Of a stretch of DNA of 36,626 nt, positions 1-7,041 are shown one piece after another. The notes beneath the pieces are model-generated. The model had not been told where the DNA came from. It saw only the letters and a program-made list of their open reading frames with translations, and did no database searches. The stretch spans positions 1-36,626 of the forward strand of contig CABJAP010000024.1 of the NCBI GenBank assembly GCA_902363595.1. Reading direction: 5' to 3'. The DNA is from Clostridia bacterium. GTDB taxonomy: Bacteria; Bacillota; Clostridia; Peptostreptococcales; Anaerovoracaceae. Position numbers and translations under genes: made by a program. Within the stretch, counting starts at the first letter, position 1. Each line of letters starts with the position of its first letter.

Positions 1-147
1 TCCTGTCTTTCAGGCCAGCCTCTGGCGGTGGCCTATTTGTGGTGCTCAGAACCCTGCAGATGAATTATTTTTTTAATCTTCATTTTCTTATTGACTTTTT
101 ATTTGCAGGCTATTTTTTCATTTGGATATGCTCCCCGGAGCACCGCC
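1..147. other. Left edge, no gene recognised
   Basis: No convincing reading frame is seen on either strand before the shikimate-kinase-like stop codon. The plus strand holds a GC-rich stretch able to fold locally around 13-33, followed by a T-run near 68-74. This could be the 3' end of a structured RNA or a terminator of a plus-strand gene beyond the edge, but I cannot name one. Confidence 0.3.
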
Positions 148-639
148 TTAGTAATAAGCTACAATCTGCTCCACGGTCTGCTCAACAGCCAACCCGTCGG
201 CTTTAACGGTAATATCCGCATATTTCTCATACAGCGGTACTCGCCTTTGATAGAGATCCGCTATGGTGTCCCCCTTTTCCATGGCCACCCCTCTTGTTTT
301 TATGTTGTTAAGCCGGTTTAATACGGTTTGAAGCCGCACTTGGAGATAAACGATGCGGCCGTTCCTTTTCAGATGCTCGATGGCTTTGGGATAATAGATA
401 GCGCTTCCCCCTGTGGAAATGACCGTGTTTTCAACATTCAGCTCCAGCAAAACAGCTTCTTCTGCTTGTTTGAAGTACTCGATGCCATGTTCATCGATGA
501 TTTGCTGCAGCGGTTTCTGCTCCCGCTCCTGGATCAGCAGATCCGTATCCACAAAATTCATGCGCATGGTCTTGGCAAGAACAACCCCTGTAATGCTCTT
601 GCCGCAGGCCGGCATGCCGACCAATATGATGTTTTCCAT
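148..639 (-). CDS. Shikimate kinase-like P-loop kinase
   Basis: A 163-residue protein of the usual shikimate kinase length. The Walker A motif GMPACGKS is at residues 8-15, the FVDTD substrate-binding segment is near 30-34, and the family's C-terminal RRxPLYxxxAD signature is present. Shikimate kinase phosphorylates shikimate in the chorismate pathway. Several positions differ from the classical enzyme. The GGG loop reads GGS, the shikimate-binding FR pair reads FK, and the lid TRPLL region reads TRGVA. It may therefore be a divergent shikimate kinase or a sister kinase with another substrate. An AAGGAG site sits 7 bases before the ATG. The gene lies 13 bases downstream of the nucleosidase gene, so the two are probably cotranscribed. 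Confidence 0.75.
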   Translation of the reverse strand: MENIILVGMPACGKSITGVVLAKTMRMNFVDTDLLIQEREQKPLQQIIDEHGIEYFKQAEEAVLLELNVENTVISTGGSAIYYPKAIEHLKRNGRIVYLQVRLQTVLNRLNNIKTRGVAMEKGDTIADLYQRRVPLYEKYADITVKADGLAVEQTVEQIVAYY

Positions 640-652
640 TCCAATTCTCCTT

Positions 653-1336
653 TTATAGCTCTTTCAACATGGATTTAACAAGGTTGGCCGATATTTGAGA
701 AGCTTTTTTACAATTCTTTTCAAATTCTGATATTCCGCTTCGGTCCGGTGTATCGGTGATCGTCCGAATCGAAATAAACGGTATCCCATTAACATAACAT
801 ACATGCGCAATACTAGCTGTTTCCATATCCACGCTCAAAGGTGAATATTTGGCAGCAATGTATTCGCGCTTATTGTTTTCAATAAATTGTTCGCCGGTTA
901 TCATTCTTCCTAAAAACACTCGATTGTTTAGGTTGCCTTTGGCAATCACTGTTTTTACGGCTTCAAGCAGCTTTTCATCTGCTTTGAAATAAATAGAATC
1001 TTTCCAGGGATGAAATTCGGTCAAAATATCATCTGCTACATCATGATAAGCTGTTTCTGTAGAAATAACAGTATCGAAAATTTCTAGTTTTTCATCTATT
1101 CCTCCGGCAGTCCCAGCGTTGATAATCACAGTACACCCATATGTATCGATTAAAATTTGCGCTGCTATGGCCGCATTAACCTTGCATACTCCTGAAAATA
1201 ATGCTACAACTTCTATATCTTCCAGCTGCCCTTGGTAAAAAGTCAGCATCGATTTTTTTGTAGCTTTACAGTTTTTCATCATTCTAAGAAAGGGAACTAC
1301 TTCTGTATCGCCAGCACATAAAATGCCTATCTTCAC
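653..1336 (-). CDS. mtnN: MTA/SAH nucleosidase family protein
   Basis: About 227 residues, the usual length for 5'-methylthioadenosine/S-adenosylhomocysteine nucleosidase. This enzyme cleaves adenine from MTA and SAH in the cytoplasm and so feeds methionine salvage and removes inhibitors of methylation. The N-terminal KIGILCAGDTEV segment, the NAGTAGG loop, the VDMETAS substrate-binding motif and the late ITDTPDRSG catalytic-Asp segment are all visible. I chose the GTG start at 1336 because GGAAGGAG lies just upstream of it. A TTG eight codons earlier would put that site inside the gene. It is the first gene of a two-gene unit with the shikimate-kinase-like gene, and it begins just after the terminator of ispH-rpsA. 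Confidence 0.85.
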   Translation of the reverse strand: MKIGILCAGDTEVVPFLRMMKNCKATKKSMLTFYQGQLEDIEVVALFSGVCKVNAAIAAQILIDTYGCTVIINAGTAGGIDEKLEIFDTVISTETAYHDVADDILTEFHPWKDSIYFKADEKLLEAVKTVIAKGNLNNRVFLGRMITGEQFIENNKREYIAAKYSPLSVDMETASIAHVCYVNGIPFISIRTITDTPDRSGISEFEKNCKKASQISANLVKSMLKEL

Positions 1337-1398
1337 TTGCTGCTCCTTCCTTAAGCCCAAAATTCTTTTTCATAATCAATCCGTTTGCTAACGAAAAA

Positions 1399-1425
1399 GA
1401 GCGAGGTCGCAATTAAGCCCCGCCC
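1399..1425 (-). terminator. Rho-independent terminator of ispH-rpsA
   Basis: On the minus strand GGGCGGGG pairs with CCTCGCTC over 8 base pairs around an 11-base loop and is followed by TTTTT. It lies 15 bases after the stop of the IspH-S1 gene. Confidence 0.8.
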
Positions 1426-1439
1426 TTGTAATTGTTCTT

Positions 1440-3452
1440 TTATTCTTCTGTTTCAGCTTCGGGAGCAGTTTCTTCTGCTGCTTGCTCAACGGGAACTTCT
1501 TCTTCGGTCGATTCGCCTTCCATCGGCTGATCTTCCTCATCCAACGTTTCTTTGATGCTCAGGCTGATTCTTCTTCTATCCTGATCGATCTCCAGAATCT
1601 TAGCGGAAACATCCTGGCCTACGTTCAGTTCGTCGGCAATGTTTCCAACCCGCTTATGAGCTACTTCAGAAATGTGTACAAGTCCGTCCAGACCCGGCTC
1701 CAGTTCTACAAACGCGCCGTATTCCTTAATCTGTACAACCTTGCCTCTAACGACTTGTCCCACTTCATATTTATCGTTAATCACGCTCCAAGGTTCCGGC
1801 TGGTTCTGCTTCAGACCCAGGGAAATCTTGCCTTTTTCCGAATTCATGGAAAGAACTTTTACTTTGATCTTGTCGCCGATATTCAGTACTTCCTGCGGAT
1901 GCTTCAGCTTACCCCAGGAAATCTCTGAGATATGTAGCAGACCATCGATGCCGCCGATATCTACGAATGCGCCGTAATCGGTGAACCGCATTACGGTACC
2001 TTCTACTACGTCGTCCACAGAGAGGCCTTCCCAAATCTCTGCGATTCTCTTGTTCTTTTCGTCATTCAGATGCATTTTGTGGGAGAATACGGCTTTGCCC
2101 CTTCTCTGATCCACTCTGGAAACTCTGACCGGAAGAGTCTGTCCTACAAATTCTTCCGCGTTTTCCACGTATCTGTCGGAAAGCTGAGACAGTGGAATAA
2201 ATCCGGAGACTTCTTTGTACGTTGCGATCACACCGCCATTGACGGGTCTAACAACTTTTACTTCAATGATTGATTTATCTTCAAGCGCCTGGTTGATTTC
2301 GTCCCAGTGTTCGCCAACTTCCAGCTTTTTCTTTGACAGCAGAATACTGCCGTCGCCATCGTCTGTCTTTACAACTTTGGCCTGAATTTCATCGCCTTCT
2401 TGATATAAGTCAGTTAGCTTTTGATCTCCTTCCAGTGTAATTTCGTCGAGTGGAATAATTCCATCTTTTTTGCAGCCGAGATTGACGATAATTTCCCGAT
2501 TCGTAACCTGATGCACTTTACCTGTTACGATCTCTCCGCTGCGCGGCAGTCTTAAGGACTTTTCGATTTCGTCCATTAAGGCGTCCATTGAGTTCATTTC
2601 GTTGTTGTTTTCAAGTGTGTTTTCACTCATGTTGGCAATAACCTCCTTAATTAAGCATTCAGGCGTCGAAGCGCCCGCTGCTACACCTATTCTATTACAT
2701 TTTTCAACTTCTTTCAATGGTAAATCTTTTATATTTTCAACAAAATGAGTATTTGTACAATATTTTTTAGAAATATCATACAATTTTTTGGTATTGGAAC
2801 TCTGAGTATCCCCCAGTACAAGCATCAGTTCTACTTTTTTTGCTGTTTCCATACAGCTCTTCTGGCGATTGGACGTGGCATGACAGATCGTATTGGTCAG
2901 GGAAAAGGTTTTCCCTGTTTCCTCGAGGGCTCTGAGGACCTGATCGAATACTGAACTGCGGATAGTCGTCTGAGCGACAACAAAGAGATCATCTTCTGTG
3001 ATCCGCTCCGCTTCCTGCGGGGTGCTTACGATAATAGCCGAGTCGCCGCACCAGCCGTTGATGCCCTGCACCTCCGGGTGGTTCTCATCGCCGACGATCA
3101 CAACCTGCTTGCCTTTTTCCTTTGCAGTCCGTACCAAATCATGAATTCTGGCCACAAAGGGACAGGTGGCATCGATCAGCTTGAGCCGCCTCTGCTCTGC
3201 GATCTCATAAAAATTCTTTCCTTCCCCATGGGAACGGACGATGACCGTAGAGCCGGCCTCTGCTTCCAGAGGGCTTTGGATCACTTGAATTCCTTTTCGC
3301 GCCAGCTTCTCGGTCACCAGTTTATTATGAATCAGCGAACCGCAGGAATAGATGCTCCCCTGACACTGGTCCGCCGCTTTTTCCGCTTTTTCAATGGCTT
3401 CTCTCACACCGAAACAAAACCCGGAATGATCAGCCCTTATGATTTCTTTCAT
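1440..3452 (-). CDS. ispH: IspH / ribosomal protein S1 fusion
   Basis: A 670-residue two-part protein. Residues 1 to about 285 are 4-hydroxy-3-methylbut-2-enyl diphosphate reductase, the last enzyme of the MEP isoprenoid pathway. The cysteines expected to hold the iron-sulfur cluster are seen in GFCFGV (Cys13), DATCPFV and NTICHATSNRQ. From about residue 305 there are four S1 RNA-binding repeats, each starting with a form of G(D/K)xVxGxV, then an acidic Glu/Pro/Ala-rich tail. This fusion is known in Clostridia, where it also supplies the S1-like protein. The ATG start overlaps the end of rarA by 23 bases, which suggests translational coupling. Confidence 0.93.
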   Translation of the reverse strand: MKEIIRADHSGFCFGVREAIEKAEKAADQCQGSIYSCGSLIHNKLVTEKLARKGIQVIQSPLEAEAGSTVIVRSHGEGKNFYEIAEQRRLKLIDATCPFVARIHDLVRTAKEKGKQVVIVGDENHPEVQGINGWCGDSAIIVSTPQEAERITEDDLFVVAQTTIRSSVFDQVLRALEETGKTFSLTNTICHATSNRQKSCMETAKKVELMLVLGDTQSSNTKKLYDISKKYCTNTHFVENIKDLPLKEVEKCNRIGVAAGASTPECLIKEVIANMSENTLENNNEMNSMDALMDEIEKSLRLPRSGEIVTGKVHQVTNREIIVNLGCKKDGIIPLDEITLEGDQKLTDLYQEGDEIQAKVVKTDDGDGSILLSKKKLEVGEHWDEINQALEDKSIIEVKVVRPVNGGVIATYKEVSGFIPLSQLSDRYVENAEEFVGQTLPVRVSRVDQRRGKAVFSHKMHLNDEKNKRIAEIWEGLSVDDVVEGTVMRFTDYGAFVDIGGIDGLLHISEISWGKLKHPQEVLNIGDKIKVKVLSMNSEKGKISLGLKQNQPEPWSVINDKYEVGQVVRGKVVQIKEYGAFVELEPGLDGLVHISEVAHKRVGNIADELNVGQDVSAKILEIDQDRRRISLSIKETLDEEDQPMEGESTEEEVPVEQAAEETAPEAETEE

Positions 3453-4722
3453 CGATTCGTTTTAATTCCTCCAAATATTTTTTAAAGGAAGACTCGCTTC
3501 CATTTTCCGTAGGTTCATAGTACCGCACCCCCTCCTTGTACAAGTTGTCGGGCAGGTACTGCTGGGGCACATAACCGCCGTAGGCGTGGGGAAATTTATA
3601 GCCGATTCCATGGCCCCGCTTGGATGCTCCGCTGTAGTGGGCGTCCTTCAGATGGGGCGGAACATCATCGATTTTTTTGGTCTGTAGATCGGCCTGCGCT
3701 TTGGCCAGAGCCATATTGGACGCGTTGGATTTTGGGCAGGATGCCATGAGCACCACAGCTTGAGCCAGGTTGATCTGGGCCTCTGGCAGTCCGACCATGA
3801 GCGCTGCCTGAACGCAGGCATTGACAATGGTGATGGCGCTTGGGTAAGCCATTCCCACGTCCTCGCTGGCCATAACCAGCAGGCGTCTTCCAATCATCTG
3901 AATGTCTCCGCCCCCTTCCAGCAGACGTGCCAAATAATGTACGGCAGCGTCAGGATCGCTTCCCCTTACTGATTTTTGAAGAGCGGACAGCAAATTATAT
4001 TTATCCTCGCTTCGATCGTAAAACGTGGTCTGCCGCTGCATGGCTTCCCCTACGATCTTTTCATCCAGCTTGGTTCCCTCGCTTAAATTATCCACAATGA
4101 AGCCCAGCGTATCCAGTGCAACGCGGGCATCGCCCGAGCTCATATCCGCCAGAATGCGCAGAGCTTCTTCGTCATAAGAAACATTGAGGCCGCCGAACCC
4201 TTTGAGGGAATCTTCCAGCGTCCGTTTTAAAAGGCCCAGGATCTCATCGGTGGTCAGCCGGCGAAACTCATAGATATTTCTTACTCTGCTGATTACTGCG
4301 TTATTGACTGCAAAATAAGGATTTTCCGTGGTGCTCCCAATAAAACGGATCACCCCTTCCTCCAGGGCTTTCAAAAGAGAGTCCTGCTGCAGCTTATTCC
4401 AGCGATGGAACTCATCCACATAGACATAGGTTGTCTCTTTTTGAAGACCGAAAAAACGCGTCTTTGCATTTTCAATGATCTCTTTCAGCTCTTTCGTCCC
4501 TGTGGTTGATGCATTAATCTCAATAAAATCAGCGTCCATCTCCTTAGCCACGATTCGGGCCAGCGTGGTTTTGCCAGTTCCCGAGGGACCAAAGAAGATT
4601 GCTGAGTCAAAGGTTTTGTTCTTGATGGCATTGTATAAAAGCGAGCCTTGATACATAAAGTGGGTCTGTCCCACAAATTCGTCCAAATTATCAGGTCTCA
4701 TTTTGGTGGATAAAGGTATCAT
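3430..4722 (-). CDS. rarA: Replication-associated recombination protein A (AAA+ ATPase)
   Basis: A 430-residue protein of the MgsA/RarA/WRNIP1 clamp-loader-like AAA+ family, which acts at stalled replication forks. Walker A GPSGTGKTT is at residues 45-53. Walker B reads YVDEFHRW. Sensor 1 is in GSTTENPYF. The C-terminal tetramerisation domain carries the usual PPHLKDAHYSG and GYKFPHxYGGYVPQQYLP segments. Length is typical. AAGGAGAAAAC precedes the ATG. The stop codon lies inside the following ispH-rpsA gene. Confidence 0.95.
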   Translation of the reverse strand: MIPLSTKMRPDNLDEFVGQTHFMYQGSLLYNAIKNKTFDSAIFFGPSGTGKTTLARIVAKEMDADFIEINASTTGTKELKEIIENAKTRFFGLQKETTYVYVDEFHRWNKLQQDSLLKALEEGVIRFIGSTTENPYFAVNNAVISRVRNIYEFRRLTTDEILGLLKRTLEDSLKGFGGLNVSYDEEALRILADMSSGDARVALDTLGFIVDNLSEGTKLDEKIVGEAMQRQTTFYDRSEDKYNLLSALQKSVRGSDPDAAVHYLARLLEGGGDIQMIGRRLLVMASEDVGMAYPSAITIVNACVQAALMVGLPEAQINLAQAVVLMASCPKSNASNMALAKAQADLQTKKIDDVPPHLKDAHYSGASKRGHGIGYKFPHAYGGYVPQQYLPDNLYKEGVRYYEPTENGSESSFKKYLEELKRIDERNHKG

Positions 4723-4751
4723 GTTTTCTCCTTGCTATGAATCCTTTTGTG

Positions 4752-5297
4752 TTATTGATCGACGGTTGTTACAAATGCTCCTACAGATTCGTCCATTTTT
4801 TCCAGGGCTGCTTTGGCTTTTTCTTTTGTATCGAACAAGTCTCCTACTACTTTATATGCGCCGTCCTTTTCCAGGACGCGCGCGTTGATCCCTGAGCTTT
4901 TTAGCTGTTTTACGCTCTTTTGGGCAGCTGCCTTCGTTGAGTAGCTGCCGAATTGGAGCGCATAGCCGGCGGTTTGTTTGACATCAACCTTATCCTGCAC
5001 TACGGTCGTCGGCGCAGCTGTCGTTTCTGTAGGTGCGGCCGTCGTTTCTGTAGGCGCAGCAGTGGTGGATTCTTCCTTAGCCTTTGTCTCATCCTTTTTT
5101 TCTTGGGTGGATTTATTCTGTAGTATGTTGAGTCCTGTAGGCTCGTATCCGAGAATCGGATAAACAACATATTTGGCCGTCAAATATCCGGCGCAGACAG
5201 ATAAGCATATTATAACAATAACAGGAGCAAAATTCACCTGTATTTTTTTGCCCCCATAGGCTCTCGGCCGTCTTCTGATTTTTCTCCTTCGGTTCAT
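4752..5297 (-). CDS. SPOR domain membrane protein
   Basis: About 181 residues. A short basic N-terminus rich in Arg and Lys is followed by one membrane helix at roughly residues 25-45. A low-complexity Thr/Ala/Pro/Glu linker with repeats of TETTAAP comes next, then a C-terminal SPOR domain of about 70 residues (YALQFGSYSTKAAA ... VVGDLFDTKEKA). SPOR domains bind peptidoglycan stripped of stem peptides, typically at septa. The ATG at 5297 was chosen because AGGAGAGACA precedes it. An upstream in-frame extension has no ribosome binding site and runs through the preceding terminator region. Partner and exact role are unknown. Confidence 0.8.
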   Translation of the reverse strand: MNRRRKIRRRPRAYGGKKIQVNFAPVIVIICLSVCAGYLTAKYVVYPILGYEPTGLNILQNKSTQEKKDETKAKEESTTAAPTETTAAPTETTAAPTTVVQDKVDVKQTAGYALQFGSYSTKAAAQKSVKQLKSSGINARVLEKDGAYKVVGDLFDTKEKAKAALEKMDESVGAFVTTVDQ

Positions 5298-5413
5298 TGT
5301 CTCTCCTCTTTTCATCAATATCGCTTTGTACATCATATTAATTTTCTGGACAAAATAGACCAAAGGATTGGACAAAATCAACAGAGATGCAAATCCTTTT
5401 TCCAAAACAAAAA

Positions 5414-5430
5414 ACGGCCTCCAAAGCCGT
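5414..5430 (-). terminator. Terminator after the HdeD-like gene
   Basis: On the minus strand ACGGC pairs with GCCGT around a short loop, with flanking A-T pairs, and TTTTTT follows. It lies 18 bases after the stop of the gene at 5448. Confidence 0.65.
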
Positions 5431-5447
5431 CTTTCCATCACGCTCGT

Positions 5448-5981
5448 TTATGATCGATAGTCGAAAAAGTACCCGGTCGACAAGACTACCATGATCCCGG
5501 CCGCAAGCAGGTAGATGCCCGTCAGTACGACAATAAAAGACATTACCGCGAAAGAGCAATAAACCATGATTACGCCAAAGACAACATGAATCAGTCCGAA
5601 GAGTATCGTATTTCCACATTTTAAGCCCCGTTTTTTTCTTTCTCTGGCAACAGCAAATCGATCGAAAGCCGAAGCAAAGGCAAAAATTCCGATCACAACC
5701 CCAAGCATCATGATGGAAATATTAGTATTCACCAAAATGAAAATACCTAGAGCCAAAAGCACGATTCCAACCGAAATTCCCAAAGGCTTATTTTGGACCT
5801 CATTTTTACTTAAAAACGCCTGGGCAAGCTTAAAGGCGCCAATTACAATAATGCCAATTCCTACAATCATCGCCAGCGCTTCCACAATATCTCTGCGGAA
5901 TACAATGAATACCACCCCAAGCAGGATCAACAAAATTCCCAGAAAAATTCCCAGCGATTTAATTTTTTTAATTCCATCCAT
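5448..5981 (-). CDS. HdeD/DUF308 family membrane protein
   Basis: About 177 residues with six hydrophobic segments arranged as short repeats (GIFLGILLILLGVVFIV, GIGIIVIGAFKL, GIVLLALGIFILV and so on). This is the layout of HdeD/DUF308 proteins, which are inner-membrane proteins of poorly known function; in enterobacteria one is linked to acid resistance. The ATG at 5981 has GGAG eight bases upstream and is preferred over an earlier in-frame ATG without a clear site. It seems to be a single-gene unit. Confidence 0.75.
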   Translation of the reverse strand: MDGIKKIKSLGIFLGILLILLGVVFIVFRRDIVEALAMIVGIGIIVIGAFKLAQAFLSKNEVQNKPLGISVGIVLLALGIFILVNTNISIMMLGVVIGIFAFASAFDRFAVARERKKRGLKCGNTILFGLIHVVFGVIMVYCSFAVMSFIVVLTGIYLLAAGIMVVLSTGYFFDYRS

Positions 5982-6144
5982 TCCAGTTCTCCATTTCTGT
6001 ATCTGCAATTTAACGATGTGCGTCCGTAGTATATACGCTTGCCACCTACAATGCGCACCGAGTGAACTTTACTATATTTTACCTCTTTGCGAGGCGGCTT
6101 TCAATGGTAAAAATAAAAGCTATACCGAGCCAAAAAACAAAAAA

Positions 6145-6163
6145 CCGGCGAGCCTCTCACCGG
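6145..6163. terminator. Terminator, active for the 37-residue gene
   Basis: An 8 base-pair stem (CCGGCGAG with CTCACCGG, one wobble) around a 3-base loop. It is flanked by A-runs on one side and T-runs on the other in both directions, so it could serve both strands. It closes the small minus-strand gene at 6204-6317. Confidence 0.75.
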
Positions 6164-6203
6164 AAAAAAATATACAAATGTATATATTTGTTTTGTAAGG
6201 AAA

Positions 6204-6317
6204 CTATTTAAGAAGTCCCTTCTGAACGCATTCATCGATCATTTCTGAACATGTAAGAAACCCTTCTTTTAATGCGTGAAACCTCTTTACAATAGCGTTT
6301 TTCGTAGCAGTACTCAT
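6204..6317 (-). CDS. Small 37-residue protein, own consensus promoter
   Basis: The frame begins MSTATKNAIVKRFH and ends CVQKGLLK. It encodes a 37-residue soluble, probably helical peptide with two cysteines and no membrane segment. AGAGGG lies seven bases before the ATG. A perfect consensus promoter starts transcription about 40 bases upstream, and a clear terminator follows about 40 bases after the stop. This makes a complete single-gene unit that is probably strongly expressed. I do not recognise the family. Confidence 0.6.
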   Translation of the reverse strand: MSTATKNAIVKRFHALKEGFLTCSEMIDECVQKGLLK

Positions 6318-6364
6318 AATATCCCTCTTTTCTGTTTTGCTACCTTACTTTTCTTTACGACTTT

Positions 6365-6393
6365 ATTATAGCGCTTAGTTTGCTAGTTGTCAA
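6365..6393 (-). promoter_or_regulatory. Perfect sigma-A type promoter
   Basis: Minus strand TTGACA (6393-6388), a 17-base spacer and TATAAT (6370-6365). Both hexamers match the consensus exactly. It drives the 37-residue gene that begins at 6317. Confidence 0.85.
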
Positions 6394-6497
6394 ACTTTTT
6401 CCTGTACTATTTTGCTTTATTGATATATTTATTTGTTTTTATTATGTATTAATTTGCTCTTTCTTTTGCGCTATCCTCCATAAAAATGTCCAAAAAA

Positions 6498-6520
6498 CCG
6501 GGCATCGTCTGGATACCCGG
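6498..6520. terminator. Terminator after small membrane protein gene
   Basis: A 9 base-pair stem, CCGGGTATC with GATGCCCGG on the minus strand, followed by TTTTTT at 6497-6492. The plus strand also has a TTTTT run after it, so it may work in both directions. It lies 49 bases beyond the last stop of the small gene at 6569. Confidence 0.75.
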
Positions 6521-6568
6521 TTTTTCTCGGCTTTTTTGCCCGTCTTTCAAATTTAAACCATTTTGCGG

Positions 6569-6762
6569 TTAAGCTTTATCCTGAAATTCTTTCTTCAGGC
6601 TGACCCCCAAACCTTCTGTAGGAATGGGCTGTTCCTTAATGGGTAAGGCGGGGTCTTTCTTCCTGCCATAAAGAAGATGACTAAGCCAACGACCAGCATA
6701 ATGATTCCGGCAATTCTGCACCAGTTGATCATTCCCCAGAAATCGCTGAAAAAGCCTTGCAT
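6569..6762 (-). CDS. Small membrane protein, possible -1 frameshift
   Basis: The ATG at 6762 has a perfect AAGGAGG site six bases upstream. The first ~35 residues (starting MQGFFSDFWG) contain one membrane helix, IAGIIMLVVGLVIFFM. Read straight through, the frame ends at a TGA at 6597-6595 and gives 55 residues with a Pro-rich tail. The -1 frame stays open from the same place to a TAA at 6571-6569. It encodes a more protein-like polar tail (LPIKEQPIPTEGLGVSLKKEF). The shift would fall near GGAAGAAAGACC just after the helix. It may be a sequencing or mutational indel, or a genuine frameshift site. Function unknown. Confidence 0.5.
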
Positions 6763-6842
6763 GGTGTCCTCCTTTCAATCTGTACTTCAACAACAAAGTC
6801 GGTTTCGCCGTTTTTTTAAGAAGTGGACCTTGTTGATACTCC

Positions 6843-6866
6843 GGAAATATCGCTGACGATATTTCC
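6843..6866. repeat. Perfect 10 bp inverted repeat in the leader
   Basis: GGAAATATCG, a CTGA loop and CGATATTTCC form a perfect 10 base-pair hairpin. No U-run follows on the minus strand, so it is not a terminator in that direction. It sits in the structured 5' leader of the small membrane protein gene and may stabilise RNA or act in attenuation. Confidence 0.5.
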
Positions 6867-6881
6867 TACGTAATAAAAATC

Positions 6882-6908
6882 GGACCAGGCGGGTCTAATG
6901 CCTGATCC
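6882..6908 (-). terminator. Leader terminator/attenuator candidate
   Basis: On the minus strand GGATCAGGC pairs with GCCTGGTCC (9 pairs, one wobble) and GATTTTTATT follows. It begins only about 14 bases after the predicted start of transcription from the promoter at 6929-6956. It could attenuate the small membrane protein gene or end a very short RNA. Confidence 0.5.
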
Positions 6909-6928
6909 GTACAGTTACTTCGATTTTT

Positions 6929-6956
6929 ATTCTAGCACTTTTTTCAGAATATTCAA
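6929..6956 (-). promoter_or_regulatory. Promoter of small membrane protein gene
   Basis: Minus strand TTGAAT (6956-6951), a 16-base spacer, TAGAAT (6934-6929). The -35 region lies in a 17-base sequence, TTTTTCAGAATATTCAA on the plus strand at 6940-6956. It is exactly repeated at the riboswitch promoter (10501-10517). Confidence 0.6.
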
Positions 6957-6995
6957 TACATATCATTATAAAATGACGACCACTGGACAAAAAAA

Positions 6996-7026
6996 CATCG
7001 CTAACCAAACTTTACGGTTAGCGATG
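6996..7026 (-). terminator. Strong terminator of the permease operon
   Basis: A perfect 11 base-pair stem (CATCGCTAACC with GGTTAGCGATG) around a 9-base loop, followed on the minus strand by TTTTTTT. It starts 16 bases after the permease stop codon. Confidence 0.9.
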
Positions 7027-7041
7027 CTTGTTCATTTCTAT

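Noticed and set aside
91..321. A 76-residue plus-strand frame
   Set aside because: It is antisense to the shikimate-kinase-like gene, has no ribosome binding site and shows no family pattern.
1440..3452. IspH-S1 fusion as a novel gene fusion
   Set aside because: This bifunctional arrangement is already known across Clostridia and both halves look intact.
4978..5163. Short DNA repeats coding for TETTAAP
   Set aside because: They are the low-complexity linker of the SPOR protein, a common feature of such linkers, and not a mobile or CRISPR-like repeat.
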